Source: an uncultured Pelagibacteraceae bacterium
Lineage (GTDB): Bacteria > Pseudomonadota > Alphaproteobacteria > Pelagibacterales > Pelagibacteraceae
Reading direction: 5' to 3'
DNA length: 64,000 nucleotides
Assembly: GCA_902552035.1 (NCBI GenBank)
Contig: CACDFC010000002.1
Span: 1 to 64,000, forward strand
The translations under genes were made by a program, and so were the position numbers. Below the pieces are notes generated by a model. The model was given only the letters and a program-made list of their open reading frames with translations, was not told the origin of the DNA and did no database searches. The number at the start of each line of letters is the position of its first letter. The first letter of the stretch is position 1. Below are positions 30,650 through 40,711 of the stretch, piece by piece.

Positions 30650-31477
30650 ATGGCAAAATATCTTATTGAAACTTACTATACCTGTAGCTTTAAAGTTAAA
30701 CATTATTTAGACAAAATAGACGAAATTGAACTTCAAAAGCTTGAAAAAAGAGATGATGGTAACTATGAAATTTTAGATATAAAGCTTGATAAAAGAAAAA
30801 CAAAAAATTTAGATATCAAAGCTGTAAAAAATAATTCAAATGATTCGCTTCAAAACGAAATATCTGTTTTAAAAAATGATAAACCTACAAAATCAATAAA
30901 TAAAAAAATTATTAATAAAATTGTTGATGATGTTGGAAAAAGATCAAGTATGCCAGATAGAAGAAAAGGTTATATACAAAAAGCATCTGTGGGAAACCAC
31001 AAAGTATATTTACATACTGGAGAGTATGAAGATGGCAAGATTGGTGAAATATTTATTGATACGAGCAAAGAAGGAGAGCTTGTCAAAGCACTAATGAATA
31101 ATTTTGCAATCGCTATATCACTTGGATTGCAATATGGTGTGCCTCTTGACGAATTTGTAAATGCCTTTGTAGATACTAAATTTGAACCATCTGGTAAAGT
31201 TTTTGGTAATGACAGAATTTTAAGTGCAACATCTATTTTAGATTATATATTTAGAGAATTAGCGATCTCATATTTAAACCGAGAAGATCTAGCACATACT
31301 CCATCAATTTCAGTAAATGAAAGAGTCGATGAAAATATGGATGAAAATATAGAAGAACAAAATCAACTTTTAAAAATTGTAAAAGATATTACTAGTAAGG
31401 GTTTTGTAAGAAATAATTATGAAAAAAAATTGATTGATCTCTCAGACATTAAAATAAATTTAAAAGGAAAAAAATAG
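30650..31477 (+). CDS. free-standing NrdJ (B12-dependent ribonucleotide reductase) C-terminal/TSCPD-like domain protein
   Basis: 275-aa; [82 protein letters not shown] resembles the NrdJ C-terminus without the catalytic barrel. Confidence 0.8.
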   Translation: MAKYLIETYYTCSFKVKHYLDKIDEIELQKLEKRDDGNYEILDIKLDKRKTKNLDIKAVKNNSNDSLQNEISVLKNDKPTKSINKKIINKIVDDVGKRSSMPDRRKGYIQKASVGNHKVYLHTGEYEDGKIGEIFIDTSKEGELVKALMNNFAIAISLGLQYGVPLDEFVNAFVDTKFEPSGKVFGNDRILSATSILDYIFRELAISYLNREDLAHTPSISVNERVDENMDENIEEQNQLLKIVKDITSKGFVRNNYEKKLIDLSDIKINLKGKK

Positions 31478-31478
31478 T

Positions 31479-33257
31479 TTATTTTTTAATTAAAATATTC
31501 AATTCTTTTAGTTGTTCTGCTGTAACTTCTGAAGGTGAATTCATCATTAAATCCTGAGCATTTTGATTCATTGGAAACATTGTAACTTCTCTAATATTTT
31601 TTTCATTTGCTAAAAGCATTACAATTCTATCTATACCAGGTGCAATTCCACCATGCGGTGGAGCTCCATAACTTAATGCATTAATCATTCCTCTAAATTT
31701 TTCATCAACTATTTTTTTTTCATAACCGGCTATTTTAAAAAGTTTATACATTAAATCTGGTATATGATTTCTTATTGCTCCTGATGATAGTTCAATTCCA
31801 TTACAAACAATGTCATATTGATAAGCTTTAATATCTAAGGGTTTTGTAAAATCAATAGTTTTTAAATCCCCTTGAGGCATTGAAAATGGATTATGGCTAA
31901 ATTTAATTTTTTTTGTAACTTGATCAAGTTCAAACATTGGATAATCAATTATCCAACAAAATGCAAACGTATCATTATCTATTAAATTTAATTCTTTAGA
32001 AATTTTATCTCTAGCAATCGATAAAAAATTCTCAATTTCATTTTTTTTTCCGCAAGATAGGAAAATACTGTCGCCAACCTCTGCAGAAGTAATATTCATA
32101 ATTTCTTTTAGTGACTCCTCCGAAAAAAACTTTCCGATTGGACCTTTTCCTTTAATACCATTCTCATTAACAAAAGTAAAATATGCGAGACCACTAGCTC
32201 CATATTCTTTTGCCCATTTATCTAAATTATCAAAAAAACTTCTAGGTTTATCTTTTGTTTTCTTTGTAACTATTGCTCTAACAATAGAATCTGATTTAAT
32301 TAATTTTTTAAATATTTCAAACTTAACATCCTCTCTATCAAATATTTTTGTTAAATCAGAAATTAAAAGTGGATTTCTTAGATCTGGTTTATCCGTTCCA
32401 TATTTAAGCATTGCATCTGAATAACTTATTTTAGGAAATTTTTGGTAAAGAATTTTATTCTTAGAAAATTTTTTGAATACACTGTTAATTAATTTTTCTA
32501 CTATTTGAAAAATATCATCTTGTTCAACAAAAGACATCTCTATATCTAGTTGATAAAATTCACCTGGACTTCTATCGGATCTTGCATCTTCGTCTCTGAA
32601 ACATGGCGCTATTTGAAAATATTTATCGAAACCAGAAATCATTGTAAGCTGTTTAAATTGTTGTGGCGCTTGAGGTAGTGCATAAAATTTTCCAGGATTA
32701 AGCCTACTAGGAACTAAAAAATCTCTTGCACCTTCAGGACTTGATGATGTCAAAATTGGAGTTTGAAACTCTAAAAAACCATATTTCTCCATTTCAGATC
32801 TTATAAATGAAATTACTTTAGATCTTAAAATAATATTTTTATGAATTTTTTTTCTTCTTAAATCCAAAAATCTATATTTCAATCTAACCTCCTCAGAATA
32901 TTCTTGATCTGAAAAAATAGGCAATGGAAGCTCTTTGGTTCTTCCGAGTACTTCAAAAGTGGAAATTGAAATTTCAATTTCACCAGTAGCAATTTCTGAA
33001 TTTATAGAATTTTTTTCTCTTTCAATTACTTTACCTGAAATTTTAATTACTGTTTCAAGAGGAATCTTTTCCAACTCACTAAAACTAGAATTTTCTTTTT
33101 CTATTACACATTGTGTAACACCATAATTATCTCTTAAATCTAAGAACAAAAGATTTCCATGATCTCGTTTTTTATTAATCCAACCAGATAGCGATACATT
33201 TTTATCTTTAAAAGACTTATTTAATTCATTGCAAGTATGTGTTCTGTATTTATTCAA
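31479..33257 (-). CDS. aspS: aspartyl-tRNA synthetase
   Basis: 592-aa class II aaRS; FLDLRDNYGVTQCV, YKFRFLDLRR-like, QFKQLTMISGFDKYFQIAPCFRDEDARSDR, GIDRIVML. Confidence 0.97.
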   Translation of the reverse strand: MNKYRTHTCNELNKSFKDKNVSLSGWINKKRDHGNLLFLDLRDNYGVTQCVIEKENSSFSELEKIPLETVIKISGKVIEREKNSINSEIATGEIEISISTFEVLGRTKELPLPIFSDQEYSEEVRLKYRFLDLRRKKIHKNIILRSKVISFIRSEMEKYGFLEFQTPILTSSSPEGARDFLVPSRLNPGKFYALPQAPQQFKQLTMISGFDKYFQIAPCFRDEDARSDRSPGEFYQLDIEMSFVEQDDIFQIVEKLINSVFKKFSKNKILYQKFPKISYSDAMLKYGTDKPDLRNPLLISDLTKIFDREDVKFEIFKKLIKSDSIVRAIVTKKTKDKPRSFFDNLDKWAKEYGASGLAYFTFVNENGIKGKGPIGKFFSEESLKEIMNITSAEVGDSIFLSCGKKNEIENFLSIARDKISKELNLIDNDTFAFCWIIDYPMFELDQVTKKIKFSHNPFSMPQGDLKTIDFTKPLDIKAYQYDIVCNGIELSSGAIRNHIPDLMYKLFKIAGYEKKIVDEKFRGMINALSYGAPPHGGIAPGIDRIVMLLANEKNIREVTMFPMNQNAQDLMMNSPSEVTAEQLKELNILIKK

Positions 33258-33934
33258 TTTTTAACCTTAAGTATTTCTTTAACTATTTTTAGAGTTATAG
33301 GTTTTTTTTTTTTTAAACTCAATTGATCAAGTTTATATATAAAATCGTAGATTTTGCTATAAGATCTATCAATTCGCTTTATGATAAATTCAATTAATTT
33401 TTTTTCTATTGTAATTTGTTTGTCAGAAAAGTTTTTTAATATAATTGCAAAAATCAACTCATCATCAGGTATTTCAATTTCTGCAAACAGGCAATTTTTT
33501 GCTCGTGAAATCAAATCTTTTAATTGAAATTTAGTCTTATTGATTGGTTTTTCTGATATTATTAATAAATATTTGTTACTCTGGTCAATAAAGTTAAATA
33601 AAGTGTACAAAATTCTCTCAGAAATTATATTATTAAAATTATCTAAAATTATACACTCATATAATTTTAATTCTTTAAATATTTCATCATTCAGTTCAGC
33701 TTCTAAAATATACTTTGTCTTACCTTTTTTTTTAAAAATATTTGCTAGATGTGTTTTTCCTGAATATTTCTCTCCATAAATATTTAAAATATTTTTTTCC
33801 CATCTTGGCCATTTATTTAAAATTTCATAAGCTAGAAAATTACTTTTGCTTACATAAAAGTTATCATTCTCGAAATTCTTTTTTTGGTTAAAATTGAGTA
33901 ATAATTGATCTATATCTTTCATTTTACTATCCAA
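33254..33934 (-). CDS. DnaA-related regulatory protein (HdaA/Hda-like)
   Basis: 226-aa DnaA AAA+-like; NFENDNFYVSKSNFLAYEIL, NIYGEKYSGKTHLANIF. Confidence 0.82.
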   Translation of the reverse strand: MDSKMKDIDQLLLNFNQKKNFENDNFYVSKSNFLAYEILNKWPRWEKNILNIYGEKYSGKTHLANIFKKKGKTKYILEAELNDEIFKELKLYECIILDNFNNIISERILYTLFNFIDQSNKYLLIISEKPINKTKFQLKDLISRAKNCLFAEIEIPDDELIFAIILKNFSDKQITIEKKLIEFIIKRIDRSYSKIYDFIYKLDQLSLKKKKPITLKIVKEILKVKN

Positions 33935-34992
33935 ATATTTTCATTTGAATTAATATTAAAACCATAAGACTCAAATTCAGTTAAAAACTTATCTGGAGTG
34001 TTATTATAAACAATTTTGAATAATATATTTTTATTAGAAAATTGCTCAATATTAAATTCATAGACAAAATTAGAGTCATTTAACATTTTTTCAAATTTAT
34101 TAATTATATTTATTTCCCTACTATCTATCGATGCTTTAATAGCTATCTTTATAGATTGATCTATTATATTTTGTTTTTTCCATTCATCTTCGAAATTTAT
34201 TTTTAAATCTAAAATAATTTTATTTACTTCATTTAAATTCTTTAAGTTGATAGCATCATATAAATTACTAATAGTTTTTTTATTTTCATTTAAGTTAATT
34301 TTAGATAAAATTTTAATCTTATTTTTATCTTGAAAAACTAATACGATTATATAGTCCTCAAGATTATATTTTTTAATAATTTCTTTAAAATCATAATTTT
34401 CAATTTCTTCTATTTGACTTTGCATTAAACTTATATCATCTAAATCTTCATTTGGTAAAATATAATTAATTAAAAAATAACTTTTATTATTTTTTTTCCA
34501 CTCTTTATAAAAAATATTTTCACTGAACATTAGAATTTGATTTTTTTCCTCATCTAATAAAATCGGTAAAATAAATATTTTTTTCCGTAAAGGTATTGAA
34601 GATGAGATATTTTTCTTGTCCAAAAATTTTAGTATCTTATCTTTATTAAAATCAACTTCGAATTTTGCAAAATATTTATTTTCTATAAATTTTTCGTCGA
34701 TAATTATAAAAGAATCAACTAACTCTTTTACTCTTTTTATCTCAATTTTTTTTAAATTTTCAAAATCTTTAGATGAGGTGATTTTTTTTAATAATTCAAC
34801 AAAACCTTCCTGAAAAGCTTTTTCTATTACTATATTTTTTTGAAAACTTAAATTGTAAGGTTCGTTTACATTAATATCTTCAATTTTGTAAATTTTACAA
34901 AAAACATTTGTTGTGGAAAAAATGGTTAAAAGTGTAAATAAAATTAAATTAAGAATGTATATATATCTATAATTTTTTTTTTTAAAAAACAT
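33919..34992 (-). CDS. DUF2066-like hypothetical protein
   Basis: Start at ATG 34992 (MFFKKKNYRYIYILN...) rather than 35025, avoiding overlap with purM; N-terminal signal/TM segment; IEKAFQEGFVELLKKITSSKD. Confidence 0.65.
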   Translation of the reverse strand: MFFKKKNYRYIYILNLILFTLLTIFSTTNVFCKIYKIEDINVNEPYNLSFQKNIVIEKAFQEGFVELLKKITSSKDFENLKKIEIKRVKELVDSFIIIDEKFIENKYFAKFEVDFNKDKILKFLDKKNISSSIPLRKKIFILPILLDEEKNQILMFSENIFYKEWKKNNKSYFLINYILPNEDLDDISLMQSQIEEIENYDFKEIIKKYNLEDYIIVLVFQDKNKIKILSKINLNENKKTISNLYDAINLKNLNEVNKIILDLKINFEDEWKKQNIIDQSIKIAIKASIDSREINIINKFEKMLNDSNFVYEFNIEQFSNKNILFKIVYNNTPDKFLTEFESYGFNINSNENIWIVK

Positions 34993-35003
34993 AATGTACT
35001 TTA

Positions 35004-36029
35004 ATGAATAAGAGTAAATTAACATACGAAAAAAGTGGAGTGAATATTAAAGCTGCTGATAAGTTTGTTAAATACATATCTTCAAATTTAAATAAACTTA
35101 AAAAAAGGCGGAAATTGGCAAACATTGGTGGATTTGGAGCTATTTCTAAAATACCTGATGAAATAAAAAAACCATATATGGTAACGAGTACTGATGGGGT
35201 TGGGACAAAAATTGAATTAGCAAATGAATTAAGAAAATTTGATACAATAGGAATTGATTTAGTAGCTATGTGCGTAAACGATATAATAGTCCAGGGTGCT
35301 AAACCATATTATTTTCTTGATTATATTTCGATCAACAAAGTTAAATTAAAAAAACTGAAATCAATTATGAAAGGAATTTTAAAAGGATGTAAAATTTCAA
35401 AATGCGAACTAGTAGGAGGCGAAACTGCAGAAATGCCTGGGACCTATTCTAGTGAAAAATTTGATTTAGCCGGTTTTGCTGTAGGTTTAGTCTCAAAAAA
35501 TAAAATTTTAAAAAAAGAAAAAATTAAAAAAAATAATATTATTTTAGCAATACCATCAAGTGGTTTACATTCAAATGGATTTTCATTAGTGAGATATATA
35601 TTAAAAAAAAAACGTATAAATATAAAAAAAAATTTATATCTTAAAAAGGAATTACTTATTCCAACAAAAATTTATGTGAATGAAGTTGTGAAACTTTTTA
35701 AGAAAGATCTAATAAATGGTTGCGCAAATATTACTGGGGGTGGTCTTAAAGATAATTTATCTAGAGTTTTACCAAACAATTTAGATGCAGAATTAAACCT
35801 GAATAACATTAAAATAACTAAAATTTTTAAATTTTTAAAAAACTTAGGTGTTAATGAAAAAGAGATGTTGAAAACTTTTAATTGTGGAGTTGGATTTTGT
35901 TTAATTGTTAATTCTAAAAATTTAAATAAAATAAAAAAAATTTTTCCTAATAAATATAAACCTTATGTAATTGGTAAAATTATAAAAGGAAAAAAACAAG
36001 TAAGAATGAATGGTAAAATTAGTTGGTAA
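35004..36029 (+). CDS. purM: phosphoribosylformylglycinamidine cyclo-ligase
   Basis: 341-aa; MVTSTDGVGTKIELA, CVNDIIVQGAKPYYFLDY, GGETAEMPGTYS. Confidence 0.97.
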   Translation: MNKSKLTYEKSGVNIKAADKFVKYISSNLNKLKKRRKLANIGGFGAISKIPDEIKKPYMVTSTDGVGTKIELANELRKFDTIGIDLVAMCVNDIIVQGAKPYYFLDYISINKVKLKKLKSIMKGILKGCKISKCELVGGETAEMPGTYSSEKFDLAGFAVGLVSKNKILKKEKIKKNNIILAIPSSGLHSNGFSLVRYILKKKRINIKKNLYLKKELLIPTKIYVNEVVKLFKKDLINGCANITGGGLKDNLSRVLPNNLDAELNLNNIKITKIFKFLKNLGVNEKEMLKTFNCGVGFCLIVNSKNLNKIKKIFPNKYKPYVIGKIIKGKKQVRMNGKISW

Positions 36030-36591
36030 AAGAATAATTTTTATTGCTGTATTTATTTCAGGTAATGGTAGTAATTTAAAGTCACTTATAAAAAATTTTA
36101 AAAATAATTCTAAAATAAAAATATCGTTAGTCTTATCTAGTAACTCGAATGCTTACGGGTTAGTCTACGCAAAAAAAAATAAAATAAAGAACAAAATTAT
36201 TAATTATAAAAATAAAAATAAAGCAGAAAATATAATTCTTAATTTATTAAAAAAAAATAAAATTAATGTTGTATGTTTGGCTGGCTTCATGAAAATATTA
36301 TCAAAACGTTTTATAAAAAAATTTAAAAAGCCGATTTTAAATATCCACCCTTCCCTTCTTCCAAAATATAAAGGTCTCAACACCCATTCTAGAGTTATTT
36401 TAAATAAGGAAAAATTTTCAGGTTGTACAGTTCACCTTGTCACGCCTGCTCTTGACTCTGGCAGAATTCTTAGTCAAAAAATAGTTAAGATAAGAAAAAA
36501 TGAAAATGCATCAAAATTAAGCAAAAGAATACTAAAACAAGAACATATCCTTTATTCTAAAACTATAAGAAAGTTTGTTTCTAATCTTTAA
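36010..36591 (+). CDS. purN: phosphoribosylglycinamide formyltransferase
   Basis: 193-aa; FISGNGSNLKSLI, LAGFMKIL, LNIHPSLLPKYKGLNTH. Confidence 0.97.
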   Translation: MVKLVGKRIIFIAVFISGNGSNLKSLIKNFKNNSKIKISLVLSSNSNAYGLVYAKKNKIKNKIINYKNKNKAENIILNLLKKNKINVVCLAGFMKILSKRFIKKFKKPILNIHPSLLPKYKGLNTHSRVILNKEKFSGCTVHLVTPALDSGRILSQKIVKIRKNENASKLSKRILKQEHILYSKTIRKFVSNL

Positions 36592-36991
36592 AAAAAAATT
36601 GTATTTCCTTTTTTGCGTTTTCTGAGCTATCTGATCCATGAACTGAATTTTTATCTATTGAAACTCCATACTTTTTTCTGATTGTTCCTTCATCTGCTTT
36701 TTTGGGATCAGTTGCTCCCATTAACTCTCTATTATCTAAAATAGCATTAAATTTTTCCAATATCATAACAAATATGGGGCCTGAAGATAAATATTCGCAC
36801 AAATCATTATAGAATGGTTTTGTTTGATGAACCTTATAAAACTCCTCTGCTTCTATTTTAGTTATATGTATTTTTTTTTCTTTGATAATAGTAAACCCAC
36901 TTTTTATGAACTCGTCCTTAATTTTATTTTGTAAATCTCTTTCTACAGCATCTGGTTTTATTATTGAAAGTGTTTGTTCCACATCACTCAT
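36581..36991 (-). CDS. ndk: nucleoside diphosphate kinase
   Basis: 136-aa; QTLSIIKPDAVERDL, NSVHGSDSSENAKKEI. Confidence 0.98.
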   Translation of the reverse strand: MSDVEQTLSIIKPDAVERDLQNKIKDEFIKSGFTIIKEKKIHITKIEAEEFYKVHQTKPFYNDLCEYLSSGPIFVMILEKFNAILDNRELMGATDPKKADEGTIRKKYGVSIDKNSVHGSDSSENAKKEIQFFFKD

Positions 36992-38447
36992 AGTTTTCCT
37001 CTACAAACTTATTTAACAATCTTACACCATAACCTGTAGCACCTCCTGAATTTAACGCTCCGGCATATTTAGAAAATGCCATCCCAGCAATATCCAGATG
37101 GGCCCATGGTGTTTTATTAATTATAAATCTTTGTAAAAATTCTGCTGCCGTCGTTGAGCCAGCACCACCAACATAATTTATATTCTGCATATCTGCATTT
37201 TTTGAATTCATAAGTTTATTATAATTTTTATGAAGAGGAAGTCTCCAAACTTTCTCATCAACTTTTTCACCTGCATCAAAAAGTTCTTTTGATAACTTAT
37301 CATTATTTGAAAAAAGACCTGCATATTCCGAACCTAATGCAACTACAATAGCTCCTGTTAAAGTCGCTAAGTCTACAATCAAATTTGGTTTAAATTTCTT
37401 TTCAGTAAATGTTAAAGCATCAGCTAATACTAATCTTCCTTCAGCATCCGTATTTAATACCTCTATTGTTTTTCCGCTAAAAGATTTTACTATATCTCCA
37501 GGCCTTTGGGCGTTTCCCCCTGGCATATTTTCAACAAGTCCAACAACTCCTACTGCATTTACTTTTGCTTTTCTTAGAGCAAGATTTTTCATTAGACCAA
37601 CAACTACAGCTGAACCAGCCATATCGTATGTCATATCCTCCATGAATCTTGCAGGTTTTAAAGAGATACCACCGGTATCAAAACAAACACCTTTTCCAAC
37701 AAATGCTAAAGGTTTTGATTTTGAACTTGATCCCTTCCACTCCAGTGTTACAAGATAAGAGCCTCTTATACTGCCTTGCCCAACTCCTAATAAAGCGTTA
37801 CATCCTAATTTTTTTAATTTCTTTTTGTCATAAACTGTAACTTTTAATCCAAATTTTTTAAGCTTAATCAACCTTTTAGCATATTCATCTGGATGTAAAA
37901 TATTCCCAGGTTCAGATACTAAATCCTTTGTAAAATTTACTCCTCTTAATAATGCATTTAATTTTTTCTTTTCTTTTTGATTATTTGAATTTTTTTTATT
38001 CAATATATTTAAATTGATAACTTTTATTTTATTTTTTGATTTATAAAGATTAAATTCATATGATTTTAGTTCAGCTCCGTGTAAAAAAGACTCAAAATTA
38101 ATCTTATCAAATACCGATTTAAAATTAGAGCCTATAATTAAAACCTCATTAATATTATTAGTTTTTACATAATCATAGAATTGAGCTCCTAATTTTTCTG
38201 ATTGAAAAAAATCGCTCTTTTTTGCTATTAAAATGACAATTAATTTCTTATCAAAATCTAAATTTAATGAAGATATTTTATTATCATCAATTTTTTTGCT
38301 ATTTTTTAAAAGATTTAAAATTTTTAGGTTTGTTTTATCATCAAAAATTCCCTTAAAATCTGAAATTTTAGTATCTTTTGACAAAATTAAAGCTTTGTTT
38401 TTAGAGGATACAATTTTTGTATTTAAATATTTTATTTTTAAAGTCAT
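36984..38447 (-). CDS. pepA: leucyl aminopeptidase (M17)
   Basis: 487-aa; VGKGVCFDTGGISLKPA, NTDAEGRLVLADAL. Confidence 0.96.
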   Translation of the reverse strand: MTLKIKYLNTKIVSSKNKALILSKDTKISDFKGIFDDKTNLKILNLLKNSKKIDDNKISSLNLDFDKKLIVILIAKKSDFFQSEKLGAQFYDYVKTNNINEVLIIGSNFKSVFDKINFESFLHGAELKSYEFNLYKSKNKIKVINLNILNKKNSNNQKEKKKLNALLRGVNFTKDLVSEPGNILHPDEYAKRLIKLKKFGLKVTVYDKKKLKKLGCNALLGVGQGSIRGSYLVTLEWKGSSSKSKPLAFVGKGVCFDTGGISLKPARFMEDMTYDMAGSAVVVGLMKNLALRKAKVNAVGVVGLVENMPGGNAQRPGDIVKSFSGKTIEVLNTDAEGRLVLADALTFTEKKFKPNLIVDLATLTGAIVVALGSEYAGLFSNNDKLSKELFDAGEKVDEKVWRLPLHKNYNKLMNSKNADMQNINYVGGAGSTTAAEFLQRFIINKTPWAHLDIAGMAFSKYAGALNSGGATGYGVRLLNKFVEENYE

Positions 38448-38504
38448 TTGTATTAACTATAGTATAAGTTGTAGTGTATATATGTATCAATATGGAAAAA
38501 TTCA

Positions 38505-39632
38505 ATGAAAAAATTAATATTTGAAAAATTTTTTGAAGAAGTTTTATTGTATTTTTTATTTATTTTAGGCACACTGAGTATAATTGTATGGATTATACAA
38601 TCAGTAAACTACTTAGATCTTGTAACTGAAGACGGTCATAGCTTGCAAGTATATGCATATTACTCATTATTAAATCTTCCAAAAATAATAAGTAGAATTC
38701 TCTTGTTTGTATTATTTCTTTCAGTTTGCTTGGTAATAATAAACTATGAAAGAAGAAATGAAATTATTATTTTTTGGATAAACGGGATAAGTAAAATTCA
38801 ATTTATTAATAAAATAATAAAATTTTCAATATTATTTTTAGCAATTCAAATGTTTTTTGCATTATTCTTAGTGCCCTTCACTCAAGATAAAGCAAAATCT
38901 TTTGTTAGAAGTTCAGATATTGGTTACTTAAAAAATATTATTAAAGAAAAGAGTTTTTTTGATGGTGTAAAAAATTTAACAATTTTTGTTAACAAAAAAA
39001 AAGACAACAAAATTTATGATGTTTTTATTAAAGATAATAAATCAGGTGATATTACACAAACAATATATGCTGCGGAAGGAAATATTGAGTATAAAAATGG
39101 TTCCACTTTTTTGTTATTAGAAGATGGAAAATTTATAAACAATGATAAGGGTTATATAAGTTCTTTCTCATTTGACAAAACAAAAATTTCTTTATCAATT
39201 TATGAAACAAAAACAACTGTATATAGAAAATTTCAAGAAACAAATACTTTTGAGCTTTTACATTGTTTCAAAGAATCCTTGCCAATTTTAAGTGAGTTTT
39301 TAAAAAAATACAAATCTCAATTTCTACGATGTGATGAAAGGAAAGAAGATATTCTGATTGAAATTTTTAAAAGATCTTATTTGCCAATTTATATACCTTT
39401 ATTAGTCTTAATTGGTTGTTGTTTGGTTTTGATATCTAAAGATGAATTCAGCTATAAATTTAAAAGGCTGCTTGTATTTTTATATGGTTTCATAATAATT
39501 TCTTTATCAGAAGTTTTAGTAAGATACTCGGCAAAAGATTTAATACATACTTTAGCTTTTTTATCTCTACCTGTTGCGGTTTTTTTAATAAACTATTTTT
39601 TTATATATTATAAGTTTGAGTTTAAAAAATGA
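38505..39632 (+). CDS. lptF: LPS export ABC transporter permease LptF
   Basis: 375-aa YjgP/YjgQ-type membrane protein upstream of lptG/lptD. Confidence 0.9.
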   Translation: MKKLIFEKFFEEVLLYFLFILGTLSIIVWIIQSVNYLDLVTEDGHSLQVYAYYSLLNLPKIISRILLFVLFLSVCLVIINYERRNEIIIFWINGISKIQFINKIIKFSILFLAIQMFFALFLVPFTQDKAKSFVRSSDIGYLKNIIKEKSFFDGVKNLTIFVNKKKDNKIYDVFIKDNKSGDITQTIYAAEGNIEYKNGSTFLLLEDGKFINNDKGYISSFSFDKTKISLSIYETKTTVYRKFQETNTFELLHCFKESLPILSEFLKKYKSQFLRCDERKEDILIEIFKRSYLPIYIPLLVLIGCCLVLISKDEFSYKFKRLLVFLYGFIIISLSEVLVRYSAKDLIHTLAFLSLPVAVFLINYFFIYYKFEFKK

Positions 39633-40711
39633 TCATAAAAATTTATCAAAAGTATTTAATTTCTAAATTTTTTTATTTCTTTGCATTAGTTACATTTATT
39701 TTTTCCTGCTTAATTTTTTTATTAAATATATTTGAGGAATTAAATTTTTTTAAATCATTTGAAAATGGATTTTACTATGCAATTATCCTAACCTTATTTA
39801 ATATACCATCTATATTATATGAAGTATCACCATTCATATTTCTTTTATCAACACAATTTTTTTATTTAAATTTTCATGAGAATAATGAGATACAATCCTT
39901 AAAAAAATTCGGCTTAAATAATTTAAAGATAATATTAACTACATCCACTGTAACATTATTATTTGGTTTTATTATAATTTTATTTTTTTACAGTTTTTCA
40001 GCAAAAATGAAGTTTTTTTACTATGATATTAAAAATAAATACTCTGAGGATAATAAATATCTAGCTGTAATTAATTCAAATGGACTGTGGATAAGAGATA
40101 AAATTAATAATGAAATAAATTTTATTAATGCAGACTCTCTGGAAGAGAACATTTTAAACAACGTTTCTATTACTAGATTTTCAGATGATTTTAAACTAAT
40201 TCAAAATATAGAAGCAAGTGAAGCAAATATAAATTCATTTACCTGGATAATTAAAAATGCAAAAATTTCTGAAAAAAATAAACCTAAAATTATAAAAGAA
40301 GAATTAAAATTTAAATCAAATTTTAATACTGCAAAGTTAAATAGCTTATTTGATACTCTAAATTCTGTAACAATTTGGACATTAATTGATGCTGAAAAAA
40401 GAGCTGAAATATTTAGATTCTCACCAAGAGAAATTGATTATTATTTGAATAAACTTTACTCTTACCCCTTTTTAGTAACTATTATGACCATTTTAGCTTC
40501 TATTATAATGATTAATTTTAAAGATAATAAAAGTAAGGTTTTGTTACTTGCAATAGGAGTTTTGTTATCAGTGATAATTTACTATGTGACTCAGTTTTTT
40601 AATACTTTGGGTGAAACTAAGGAGTTTTCTAATTTTTTATCAATATGGTTGCCAATTATAACTTTGGGTACTATTACATTTTTAGGATTAATTAAAATAA
40701 ATGAAAAATAA
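39629..40711 (+). CDS. lptG: LPS export ABC transporter permease LptG
   Basis: 360-aa YjgP/YjgQ-type permease. Confidence 0.9.
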   Translation: MIIKIYQKYLISKFFYFFALVTFIFSCLIFLLNIFEELNFFKSFENGFYYAIILTLFNIPSILYEVSPFIFLLSTQFFYLNFHENNEIQSLKKFGLNNLKIILTTSTVTLLFGFIIILFFYSFSAKMKFFYYDIKNKYSEDNKYLAVINSNGLWIRDKINNEINFINADSLEENILNNVSITRFSDDFKLIQNIEASEANINSFTWIIKNAKISEKNKPKIIKEELKFKSNFNTAKLNSLFDTLNSVTIWTLIDAEKRAEIFRFSPREIDYYLNKLYSYPFLVTIMTILASIIMINFKDNKSKVLLLAIGVLLSVIIYYVTQFFNTLGETKEFSNFLSIWLPIITLGTITFLGLIKINEK

